Shown here piece after piece: positions 1 to 7,176 of a stretch of 29,924 nucleotides of DNA. Positions within the stretch are counted from its first letter, which is position 1. Every line of letters begins with the position of its first letter. The stretch is from contig DASTNK010000116.1 in NCBI GenBank assembly GCA_035720945.1, positions 1 through 29,924 on the forward strand, read 5' to 3'. The position numbers and the translations under genes are program-made. This stretch comes from SCQX01 sp035720945 (lineage in GTDB: Bacteria; Pseudomonadota; Gammaproteobacteria; Burkholderiales; Burkholderiaceae_B). Under the pieces are notes generated by a model. The model made no database searches. It had not been told where the DNA came from and saw nothing but the letters and a program-made list of their open reading frames with translations.

Positions 1-117
1 CTGTCGGACCGCATCATGGTGCTGCACCACGGCGAAAAAATCGCCGATGGACAGCCCGACGAAGTGCTGGCCAATTCCACAGTGATCGAAGCGTATCTAG
101 GGAAGAAAAGAGTATGA
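1..117 (+). CDS. livG: LivG-type branched-chain amino acid ABC transporter ATPase (C-terminal end only)
   Basis: Only the last 38 codons are in the window; the gene starts to the left. The visible tail has the usual C-terminal end of LivG ATPases: an SDRIMVLHHGEKIADG strand and turn, a PDEVL segment, then VIEAYLG and a short basic end. LivG is one of two cytoplasmic ATPases that power HAAT-family uptake of branched-chain amino acids or similar substrates. Its TGA stop overlaps the ATG of the next ATPase gene by 4 bp (ATGA), so the two are translationally coupled. The permease genes livH and livM would be expected further left. The exact substrate cannot be read from this fragment. Confidence 0.85.
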   Translation: MSDRIMVLHHGEKIADGQPDEVLANSTVIEAYLGKKRV

Positions 118-851
118 CCAGCGCAAGCCCCAACCGGAGCCCCCTGTTGAAGATGGCGGGTGTGTCGGCCGGATACGGCGAAATGACCGTGCTGCGTGAC
201 ATCAGCATGGAAATCTACCCGTCCGAGATCGTCGCCATGGTCGGCAGCAACGGCGCCGGCAAGACAACCATGCTGCGGGCGCTGTCGCGGTTGATCGACA
301 GCACCGGCGAGACCACCTTCGAAGGCAAGTCGCTGACCGGACTGCATCCCGACCAGGTGTTCGAGCTGGGCATGGTCCAGGTGCCCGAAGGCCGCCAGTT
401 GTTCGACCGCATGTCGGTGCAGGACAACATGCTGATGGGCGCGCACCGCCGCACCCATGCCAGCCGCGCCGAAATCCAGCGCGACCTGGACGACATGTAC
501 GCCCTCTTCCCCCGCATGGCGGAGCGCCGCAAGCAACTGGCGGGCAGCATGTCGGGTGGCGAGCAGCAGATGTGCGCCATGGCGCGCGCCATGATGGCGA
601 AGCCCAAGCTGCTGATGGTCGACGAAATGAGCCTGGGCCTGGCCCCCATCATCGTCGACCAGTTGATGGACATCCTGGTGGACATCCGCGGCAAGGGCGT
701 GACGGTTCTGCTCGTGGAACAGGACATCCACCTGGCGCTGGCCACCGCCGATCGCGGCTACGTGATCGAAACCGGGTCGATCGTGCAGCAAGGCCCGTCG
801 GCGGATCTGATCAACGACCCGGCGTTGCAGAAGGCGTATCTGGGTCTCTGA
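114..851 (+). CDS. livF: LivF-type branched-chain amino acid ABC transporter ATPase
   Basis: This is a complete 245-residue ABC ATPase of LivF length. Visible motifs are Walker A GSNGAGKTT (residues 44-52), a Q-loop around Q89 in VQVPEGRQLF, the ABC signature SMSGGEQQ (145-152), Walker B LLMVDE (166-171) and the switch segment VEQD (201-204). It should pair with LivG on the cytoplasmic side of a LivHM permease. The ATG is fixed by the ATGA overlap with livG. The gene ends 3 bp from the stop of a convergent LysR gene, and no terminator is obvious. A LivK-like binding protein is encoded about 2.7 kb further on, on the other strand, and is a reasonable partner. Family assignment is firm; the transported substrate (branched-chain amino acid, amide or aromatic acid) is inferred. 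Confidence 0.93.
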   Translation: MTSASPNRSPLLKMAGVSAGYGEMTVLRDISMEIYPSEIVAMVGSNGAGKTTMLRALSRLIDSTGETTFEGKSLTGLHPDQVFELGMVQVPEGRQLFDRMSVQDNMLMGAHRRTHASRAEIQRDLDDMYALFPRMAERRKQLAGSMSGGEQQMCAMARAMMAKPKLLMVDEMSLGLAPIIVDQLMDILVDIRGKGVTVLLVEQDIHLALATADRGYVIETGSIVQQGPSADLINDPALQKAYLGL

Positions 852-854
852 GGC

Positions 855-1808
855 TCAGGCGGCCAGGACCTTCTTCTCTTCCAGGGCCCGCGTGACCACA
901 TCGCGGGTCAGGTCGGCCGCCAGCATTTCCAGCAGCACATAGACGTAATCACGCAGGAACACGCCCGACTTGATCGCGGCGCAGGTGACGTGCGTGCCGA
1001 ACAGGTGGCCGACAGGAATGCCGACCAGCCCCTTGTCGCGACGCGGGTCGAACGCGACACCGGCGATGATGCCCACGCCCAGGCCAATGTCGACATAGGT
1101 CTTGACCACGTCGGCGTCGATGGCCTCCAGAACGATGTCAGGGTCGAGTCCAGCGTCGGAAAATTTCTGGTCGATGGCGCAGCGACCCGAGAACGCGCGG
1201 TCGTAAGTGACCAGCGGGTACTGGGCAAGCTGCTCGATGGAGAGATCCCGGGCTTCACTGGAGGACAGGTCCGCCAATGGATGATCGGGGCGCACCACAA
1301 CGGTGTGCTGCCAAGAATAGACTGGCAGGCTGACCAGGCCCGTGGTCATGGACAGCGTTTCTGTGGCGATGGCGAGGTCGGCCTGCTCATGCAGCACCAT
1401 GTTGGCCAGTTGCTGCGGATTGCCTTCGGCCAGTGACACATGCACTTTGGGAAATCTTTCGCGGAAGGCGGGAATGACTTTTGGCAGCAGATAGCGCGCC
1501 TGCGTATGGGTGCAGGCGATGATCAACCCCCCTTCGTCGCGCCGGGCGAATTCATCGCTGACCTTCTTCAGGTTGTCGACCTCGCGCATGATGCGATCAA
1601 TGACCTGCGCCACCACGACGCCGGGCTTGGTCAGCCCCTTGATGCGCTTGCCGTGGCGCTCGAAGATCTTGACGCCCAACTCATCCTCGAACTCGATAAT
1701 GGCCTTGGACACGCCGGGTTGCGATGTGAACAGGGTTCGTGCGGCATCCGTCAGGTTGAAGTTCCGGCGGATGGTTTCACGGACGAATCGGAATTGCTGC
1801 AGGTTCAT
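855..1808 (-). CDS. LysR-family regulator of the CysB/Cbl type
   Basis: This 317-residue protein has an N-terminal winged helix-turn-helix (about 1-60) with the CysB hallmark NLTDAARTLFTSQPGVSK, then a linker helix and a two-lobed effector domain. The effector domain opens with CTHTQARYLLP, matching the Thr-rich ligand pocket that binds sulfate or O-acetylserine-type ligands in CysB and Cbl. CysB activates cysteine and sulfonate assimilation genes, but no sulfur gene is near this copy. It lies tail-to-tail with livF and back-to-back with the end of mmsA. The start at 1808 has an AAGGG motif 8 nt upstream, and the upstream 60 bp are strikingly AT-rich with a consensus -10 box. It may be the cell's main CysB or a paralogue adapted to the neighbouring catabolic genes; the sequence alone does not decide. 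Confidence 0.85.
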   Translation of the reverse strand: MNLQQFRFVRETIRRNFNLTDAARTLFTSQPGVSKAIIEFEDELGVKIFERHGKRIKGLTKPGVVVAQVIDRIMREVDNLKKVSDEFARRDEGGLIIACTHTQARYLLPKVIPAFRERFPKVHVSLAEGNPQQLANMVLHEQADLAIATETLSMTTGLVSLPVYSWQHTVVVRPDHPLADLSSSEARDLSIEQLAQYPLVTYDRAFSGRCAIDQKFSDAGLDPDIVLEAIDADVVKTYVDIGLGVGIIAGVAFDPRRDKGLVGIPVGHLFGTHVTCAAIKSGVFLRDYVYVLLEMLAADLTRDVVTRALEEKKVLAA

Positions 1809-1832
1809 GAAATGGCCCTTACTGGAAAAGCC

Positions 1833-1880
1833 ATTATATGTAATAAAGAAATAAAATAATATTATTTATAGTTATATGTT
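1833..1880 (-). promoter_or_regulatory. Putative promoter and autoregulatory site of the CysB-type gene
   Basis: Reading the minus strand, a perfect TATAAT -10 box lies at 1838-1833, 25 bp before the start codon. No good -35 box is present, as is common for activator-dependent or autoregulated LysR genes. Just upstream is a perfect 14-bp palindrome AAATAATATTATTT (1854-1867), flanked by two direct copies of TTATATGT (1834-1841 and 1872-1879), 38 bp apart. The block is far richer in A and T than its surroundings. The motifs are seen directly; their role is inferred. Confidence 0.5.
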
Positions 1881-1945
1881 TAAGGGCGCTCGGGACAAAT
1901 CAAACGGCAAACTGACGCAGTGGATCGGGATCGGATGCAAGACGC

Positions 1946-2024
1946 AAAAAAAGGCCCCGGCCAGAAACACCCCGGAAGGTCGGATCCGTGTCCAACTTTC
2001 CGGAGTCGGTTCAAAACCCGGGGC
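1946..2024 (-). terminator. Rho-independent terminator of the mmsA operon (nested hairpins)
   Basis: On the minus strand, immediately after the mmsA stop, an outer stem pairs GCCCCGG (2024-2018) with CCGGGGC (1960-1954). Inside it sits a second strong hairpin whose CCGGAA/TTCCGG stem continues through GG/CC and T/A pairs to a 6-nt loop (about 1972-2005). The outer stem is followed within two bases by seven T residues (1952-1946). This is a larger structure than a minimal terminator. Confidence 0.7.
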
Positions 2025-2037
2025 GCCTCACCTCGAC

Positions 2038-3531
2038 TCAGTGCTGGGTGATGGTCGTGTTCACGTTCACGTTATGCGCCGACCAGCGCGCCGTCACGGT
2101 CTTGATCTGCGTCCAGAACTTCACGGCTTCCTTGCCGTTTGGCCCCAGCGCACCCCACTTCGACGCGCGCCAGCCGGTGAAGCTGAACCAGGCCACCGGC
2201 ACGGGGATGGGAATGTTGATGCCCACGTTGCCCACGTCGATGTTGTTCTGGAAGTAGCGCGCCGCGCCGCCGTCCTGCGTGAACAGGCCCACGCCGTTGC
2301 CGTTGGGGTTCTCGTTGACCAGCTCGATGGCTTCCTCGAGTGTGTCGACGCAGATGACGTCGAGCACTGGCCCGAAGATCTCTTCCTGGTAGACGGTCAT
2401 GTCGGTCTTGACCCCGCCGAAGATGGTCGGGCCCACGAAGTTGCCCTCGCCATAACCCGGGACCTTGACGTTGCGACCGTCGAGCAAGAGGTCTGCACCC
2501 TCGTCCACGCCCTTCTGGATGAGCCCTTCGACACGCTTGCGCGCCGCTGGCGACACCAGCGGGCCCAGATCGGCTTCGCGGTCTGATCCGGCATTGACCT
2601 TGAGCTTGCGCGCACGCGTGACCAGATCGGGCACCCACTCTTTGGCCTCGCCCACGAAGATGGCCACGGACGTCGCCATGCACCGCTGGCCCGCCGCGCC
2701 AAAGCCCGCGCCCAGAAGCTGGTTCAGGGCGGCGTCGCGGTCGGCGTCGGGCAGCACGATGCAGTGGTTCTTCGCACCCATCCCCGCCTGGCAGCGTTTG
2801 CCCTGGCCCGTGGCGCGCCGGAAAATCTCGGTGCCCACGTGCGTGGAGCCGATGAACGAGATGGCCTTGATGTCAGGGTGGTCGCACAAGCCGTTGGCGA
2901 TGTCCGGGCCGCCATGGATGACGTTCAGCACACCAGGAGGCAGGCCGGCTTCCAGCGCCAGTTGCGCCAGCATCAACGACGAGCGGGGATCTTGCTCGGA
3001 CGGCTTCAGAACGAAGGTGTTGCCCGCCGTCACGGCGATGGGGAACATCCAGGCCGGCAGCATGATAGGGAAGTTGAACGCGGTGATGCCGGCACACACG
3101 CCAAGCGGCTGGCAAATGCTGTAGACGTCGATGCCGCGCGCCGCGTTTTCAGCGTATTCGCCCATCTGCAACGAATTCAGCGAGCAGGCATGCTCGATGG
3201 CCTCGAGGCCGCGACCGACCTCGCCCTCGGCGTCGGGCAGCGTCTTGCCGTGTTCGAGCGTGACGAGCTCGGCGATCTTGGTCAGGTTCTCGCGCACCAG
3301 CGCCTGCAAATTGAGCATGACGCGCACGCGCACCGCCTGGCTGGTGTTGCGCCAGGTCTTGAAGGCTTCCTTGGCATTGGAGACCGCCAGGGCCAGCTCT
3401 TCCTTGGTGGCGAAAGGCACTTTTGCGACCACTTCCTGGGTGGCTGGATTGAGCACGTCGCGCCAGTCGGTGGTTTTCGACTGCACGAGCTCGCCGCCGA
3501 TCAGTAGCGGTACGCGTGGCACATCACTCAT
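2038..3531 (-). CDS. mmsA: Methylmalonate-semialdehyde dehydrogenase (CoA-acylating)
   Basis: This is a 497-residue aldehyde dehydrogenase of the MMSDH branch. It oxidises methylmalonate semialdehyde to propionyl-CoA (and malonate semialdehyde to acetyl-CoA) using NAD and CoA, in valine and some beta-alanine or inositol catabolism. The catalytic cysteine is C284 in GQRCMA; N153 in AFNFP and K176 in LKPSE are in place. Where ordinary aldehyde dehydrogenases have the general-base Glu of the ELGGK motif, this protein has GMGAKNH (250-256), the known MMSDH signature for a CoA-dependent deacylation. The C-terminal VNTTI is also typical of the family. The start has AGGAG 8 nt upstream. It is the second gene of an operon, 30 bp after the binding-protein gene, and ends before a strong terminator. 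Related malonate-semialdehyde enzymes cannot be excluded. Confidence 0.93.
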   Translation of the reverse strand: MSDVPRVPLLIGGELVQSKTTDWRDVLNPATQEVVAKVPFATKEELALAVSNAKEAFKTWRNTSQAVRVRVMLNLQALVRENLTKIAELVTLEHGKTLPDAEGEVGRGLEAIEHACSLNSLQMGEYAENAARGIDVYSICQPLGVCAGITAFNFPIMLPAWMFPIAVTAGNTFVLKPSEQDPRSSLMLAQLALEAGLPPGVLNVIHGGPDIANGLCDHPDIKAISFIGSTHVGTEIFRRATGQGKRCQAGMGAKNHCIVLPDADRDAALNQLLGAGFGAAGQRCMATSVAIFVGEAKEWVPDLVTRARKLKVNAGSDREADLGPLVSPAARKRVEGLIQKGVDEGADLLLDGRNVKVPGYGEGNFVGPTIFGGVKTDMTVYQEEIFGPVLDVICVDTLEEAIELVNENPNGNGVGLFTQDGGAARYFQNNIDVGNVGINIPIPVPVAWFSFTGWRASKWGALGPNGKEAVKFWTQIKTVTARWSAHNVNVNTTITQH

Positions 3532-3561
3532 GAATATCTCCTGGGAATGTTGATGGATGAA

Positions 3562-4773
3562 TCATTGTTTTTTCAACAGCGGGCAGGTCGACTCGGACAA
3601 GGGCTGGAACGCGTCCTTGGCCGGTATCGTCGCTACCAGCTTGGCCAGATCCCAAGGCCCTGTCGATTCAGCGGGAGACTTGGCCTGGTACAAATACATA
3701 TCGTGAATCACACGACCGTTGGGCAGGATGGAGGCGTGATGCATGATCGGGTCCACAATGGGCAGTTTACGCATCTCGGCGGCCACGACCTTGCCGTCGG
3801 TCGAGCCCGACGCCGCCACGGCTTCCAGATAGTGTAGAACACTAGAATACACCCCCGCCTGCACCATGGTTGGCTTGCGATTCTTGTAGGCTTTGGCGAA
3901 ACGTGCCGACCATTTCCGCGCGGCATCGTCCTGATTCCAATAGAAGCCATCGACATACGTCAGCCCCTGGGCATCCTTCGGGCCCATACCTTTCAGGTCG
4001 GTCGAGAACACCAGCAATGCAACCAGCTTCTGGCCGCCCTTGGCGATGCCGAATTCCCGCGCCTGCTTGACGGCGTTAACGACGTCCTGTCCGGCGTTGG
4101 CCAAGGCGATCACCTGCGCCTTGGAGCTCTGCGCCTTCAGCAGATACGAGGCATAGTCTGTGGTGTTGAGCGGATACTGCACCGACCCCACGACCGTGCC
4201 ACCCAGACTCTTGACCATGGCGCCGGCGTTCTTCTGCAGGGAATGGCCAAAGGCATAGTCCACCGTGATGAAATACCAGGACTTGCCTCCCTTCTTCACC
4301 ACCGCCTTGACCCCACCCACCGACTGGGAATAAGTGTCGAACATCCAGTGGAATCCGGTGGGGGAGCAATGCGAGTTCGTGAGTTCGGTCGTGGCCGGGC
4401 CCGAGAACATGGCAACGATGCCTTTCTGCTTGGCGATGTCCTGCACCGCCAGCGCCACGGCGGAGTTGGTCAGGTCAGCCAGCGCGGTCACACCATCACG
4501 ATCGATCCACTCGCGGGCCTTGGCCGCGCCCACGTCAGCCTTGTTCTGGTTGTCGGCCGACACCAGCGATATCTTCATGCCTTTGCACTGGTGTTTGAGG
4601 CAGTCGTCTATGGCCATTTGCGCGGCCACCACCGAGCCCTGCCCGCCCATGGCGGAATAGGGGCCGGACATATCCGTCAGAACGCCAATCTTGACCGGCC
4701 CGACCTTGGCCTGCGCCCCAGCAGACAAACCCAGGCAAAGGGCCATCCCCAGCGTCAATGCGAATTTCCTCAT
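3562..4773 (-). CDS. Periplasmic substrate-binding protein, branched-chain amino acid ABC type (LivK-like)
   Basis: The 403-residue precursor has a clear Sec signal peptide: basic RK after Met, a hydrophobic stretch to residue 18 and an AQA cleavage site at 20-22. The mature protein opens with VKIGVLTDMSGPYSAMGG, the first strand and ligand loop of the type-1 periplasmic-binding (Peripla_BP_6) fold used by HAAT importers. Later VDYAFGHSLQ and VQYPLNTTDYASYLL are typical of the family. A longer frame begins at 4806, but the ATG at 4773 is preferred because GGAGACGAG lies just before it and the signal peptide begins there. It is first in the operon with mmsA, so the imported compound probably feeds that pathway. 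The LivG and LivF genes at the left of the window could supply the ATPases. The ligand is unknown. Confidence 0.88.
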   Translation of the reverse strand: MRKFALTLGMALCLGLSAGAQAKVGPVKIGVLTDMSGPYSAMGGQGSVVAAQMAIDDCLKHQCKGMKISLVSADNQNKADVGAAKAREWIDRDGVTALADLTNSAVALAVQDIAKQKGIVAMFSGPATTELTNSHCSPTGFHWMFDTYSQSVGGVKAVVKKGGKSWYFITVDYAFGHSLQKNAGAMVKSLGGTVVGSVQYPLNTTDYASYLLKAQSSKAQVIALANAGQDVVNAVKQAREFGIAKGGQKLVALLVFSTDLKGMGPKDAQGLTYVDGFYWNQDDAARKWSARFAKAYKNRKPTMVQAGVYSSVLHYLEAVAASGSTDGKVVAAEMRKLPIVDPIMHHASILPNGRVIHDMYLYQAKSPAESTGPWDLAKLVATIPAKDAFQPLSESTCPLLKKQ

Positions 4774-4930
4774 GTCTCGTCTCCGTTTGTTTTTGCTTGA
4801 CTTCATGATGCCGGGGCAATCCGGCCCACGCGCCGGGTAGGGGCTCGGGCCGGGTTACCCCGGAAACCCGTCAAAGGCCACGGGTCGCGCCGCATCCCCG
4901 CTCCCCTTCCCCGGGTTCTTTGCAGTGTAG

Positions 4931-4990
4931 TTGTGTAAAAAACAAGATTCCACCACAATATTTGCACATTCCTTGTTCATATTTGCACAA
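4931..4990. promoter_or_regulatory. Candidate LysR operator between the mmsA operon and its divergent regulator
   Basis: Two perfect copies of ATATTTGCACA lie at 4958-4968 and 4979-4989, spaced 21 bp, two helical turns. An inverted, slightly altered copy, TTGTGTAAA, is at 4931-4939. The right-hand copy ends 3 bp before the ATG of the LysR gene, so a bound regulator would cover the start region. This arrangement fits a LysR tetramer acting on both divergent units; it is inferred from position and spacing only. Confidence 0.55.
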
Positions 4991-4992
4991 CG

Positions 4993-6036
4993 ATGGGCAC
5001 CATACCCGCCAGCGGCAATTCCTCCATACGCGGTACCACCGCGAAACCCCTCGCTCTCGACTGGGACGGCTTGCGATTTTTCCTGGAAGTCGCGCGTGCG
5101 CAGCGGGTCAGTGCCGCCGCGCTGCGACTGGGCGTGCGGCACACCACGGTGTCGCGGCGCATCCGGGCGCTGGAGCACGAACTGGGCACGCTTCTGTTCG
5201 ACAAGTCCAAATCGTCCGGCTTCACGCTCACGGAAGATGGCCTCCGCCTGTTCACCTATGCGGAGCAGATCGAAGGCACCCTGGTTTCCGCGCGGGAAAA
5301 TCTGTCCGGCCACATGCAGACGCCCGCCGGGCATTTGCGCGTCGGATCGACCGAGGGATTCGGCAGTTACGTGCTGACCCCGCTCATGACCGACTTCCAG
5401 CGGCGCTACCCGAACATCACGCTGGACATCATGCCAGTGCCCCGTTTCATCAGTCTATCGAAACGGGAGGCCGACATCGCCATCTCGCTTGAGCGGCCGC
5501 AACGTGGCCCGTACCTGTGCACCAAGCTCATCGACTATTCATTGAAGCTGTACGGCAGTGTCGACTATCTCGCCCACGCGCCGCGCATCGACGTCATGGC
5601 CGATCTGGCGCATCACGGTTTCATTGGTTACGTGGAGGAACTATTGTTCAGTGACCGCCTGCGCTACCTGGAAGACATCGTGCCCGCCGGCCGCGTGGTA
5701 TTCAAGAGCACCAGTGTGATCGCGCAGTATCATGCGGCGCTGCAGGGGAATGCCCTGGCCATCCTGCCGTGCTTCATCGCGGCCCAGGATCCCCGCCTGC
5801 GCGTCGTGCTGGATGATCAGATCAAGGTGACCCGCAGCTTCTGGATGTACTGCCACGAAGACCTGCGCGGCTCGAAACGGGTCATGGCCCTGTGGGATTT
5901 CATCAAACAGGCCGTGCCGCTGAACGCGGCCCTGTTGCGCGGGGAGTCCGACCAATTACGCTACCTGCCCGTCCGGGACGCCCCCGAAACGGACCCTAGC
6001 GCGTCGCGGCGGGCCTCGGCGGCCGAGGGGCCTTGA
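4993..6036 (+). CDS. LysR-family transcriptional regulator divergent from the mmsA operon
   Basis: This 347-residue protein has a LysR winged helix-turn-helix at about 24-85 (LDWDGLRFFLEVAR, then a recognition region around VRHTTVSRRIRALEHELG) and a substrate-binding domain beginning near LRVGSTEGFGSYVLTPLM. It is shot through with typical LysR elements such as ISLERPQRGP. The N-terminus carries about 22 extra residues before the usual start, and the C-terminus has a polar tail. No ribosome-binding site precedes the ATG and no alternative in-frame ATG or GTG exists nearby, so translation may be leaderless or weak. Divergence from the binding-protein and mmsA operon suggests it controls that operon. 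Its 3' end overlaps the end of lptF by 41 bp on the opposite strand. Confidence 0.87.
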   Translation: MGTIPASGNSSIRGTTAKPLALDWDGLRFFLEVARAQRVSAAALRLGVRHTTVSRRIRALEHELGTLLFDKSKSSGFTLTEDGLRLFTYAEQIEGTLVSARENLSGHMQTPAGHLRVGSTEGFGSYVLTPLMTDFQRRYPNITLDIMPVPRFISLSKREADIAISLERPQRGPYLCTKLIDYSLKLYGSVDYLAHAPRIDVMADLAHHGFIGYVEELLFSDRLRYLEDIVPAGRVVFKSTSVIAQYHAALQGNALAILPCFIAAQDPRLRVVLDDQIKVTRSFWMYCHEDLRGSKRVMALWDFIKQAVPLNAALLRGESDQLRYLPVRDAPETDPSASRRASAAEGP

Positions 6037-7111
6037 CTCTTAACTTGCGCCACATCAGGTACATCATCAAGACGAAGAAAGAGCCATGCACCAAGCCGAT
6101 CCCTTCCCAGAAGGAAAGGCTGTTCGACTCGATCCATCGTTGCGACAGATTCATCAAATTCATGTACAGCAGCCCCACCAGTCCCGCAATGAGCAAATCC
6201 CCGGATCGCCCCAGCCGTGGATTGACGGAACCCAGCGGGATGGCCAGCAAGGCCAGATTCAGGGCGGCCAGTGGCAACGACACGCGCCACATGATCTGCC
6301 CCAGAGCGTGCCGATTGTTGTCATGGAACAATTGCACCGTCGGCCGCGCCCTCATTTCACGCTCGGCCCGTGCCTGGGCTTCTTCGGCAGACACGTTGCC
6401 CTTGCGCTCGAGACGGAACCCGTATTTCTGGAAATCGAACAGGCGAAAATCGGACTTTCCCGGCTTGATGTCATAGCGGCGTCCCGGCCCCAGCACCAGA
6501 AAACGGTCCCCGTTGGGCTCTTGTTCGACCCGCACGCTGCTGGCGGTGAATATGCTGAGCCATTCGGGGCCGATCACACGGGCGATGATCCGCCCAAGAT
6601 CGTCGCCCGGGCGGCCCGGACTATTGGCGAAGAACACCCGTGCGCCATCGTTCGTCTCAATGAACTGGCCGGCGCTGATCTTGGACACGTCGGAGCGCTG
6701 CTGGTAGCGCTGCTTGTACTCCACGATCTGGCGGGACGCCCAGGGCGACGCGAACAAGGTCAACACCGCCACCATCGCCGCGACCGGCACCGCGCAACGC
6801 AGCACGGGCCCCACCCAGTCCCGCAACGATATGCCGCTGGCGAACCAGACCACCATCTCCGACTCCCGGAAATTACGAGTGACCGTGGTCAACACCGCGA
6901 TGAACAGCGACACCGCAAGGATGACCGGCAACGCGGTGATGCTGGAAAACGCCGCCAGGCCGAACACCACACTCGCACCAATATCGCCGTTGGCGGCTTG
7001 CCCCAACAGACGCACCAACAGAACGCTCAGCCAGACCACCAGCAGCGTGGAGAAAACCACCCCCGCATGGCTCATGATTTCGGATACGACAGAACGTTTG
7101 AATAAAGACAT
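5996..7111 (-). CDS. lptF: Lipopolysaccharide export permease LptF (YjgP/YjgQ family)
   Basis: LptF is an inner-membrane half of the LptB2FG ABC transporter that extracts lipopolysaccharide and passes it to LptC and the periplasmic bridge. The 371 residues show the family layout: about three N-terminal membrane segments (15-37, 56-78, 105-123), a periplasmic beta-jellyroll domain in the middle, and three C-terminal segments. Motifs include VVWFASGISLRDW in the coupling region and LPLAALNLALLAIPLG near the start of the C-terminal membrane block. It is divergent from pepA, the usual arrangement, which favours LptF over LptG. The partner lptG normally follows directly but is absent here; instead the gene runs 41 bp into the 3' end of a convergent LysR gene. 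Confidence 0.9.
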   Translation of the reverse strand: MSLFKRSVVSEIMSHAGVVFSTLLVVWLSVLLVRLLGQAANGDIGASVVFGLAAFSSITALPVILAVSLFIAVLTTVTRNFRESEMVVWFASGISLRDWVGPVLRCAVPVAAMVAVLTLFASPWASRQIVEYKQRYQQRSDVSKISAGQFIETNDGARVFFANSPGRPGDDLGRIIARVIGPEWLSIFTASSVRVEQEPNGDRFLVLGPGRRYDIKPGKSDFRLFDFQKYGFRLERKGNVSAEEAQARAEREMRARPTVQLFHDNNRHALGQIMWRVSLPLAALNLALLAIPLGSVNPRLGRSGDLLIAGLVGLLYMNLMNLSQRWIESNSLSFWEGIGLVHGSFFVLMMYLMWRKLRVKAPRPPRPAATR

Positions 7112-7176
7112 GAGAAAATAAGCGGGACAATCGATGGCATCCGACGCGTTCGGCAGACACCTAACGGGAAACTCGC

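Noticed and set aside
1876..2586. A 236-codon plus-strand frame starting in the gap before mmsA
   Set aside because: It lies mostly antisense to mmsA, has no ribosome-binding site and contains the mmsA terminator.
4773..4806. A longer start for the binding protein at 4806
   Set aside because: It would put a very basic 11-residue leader before the signal peptide and lacks the good ribosome-binding site seen before 4773.
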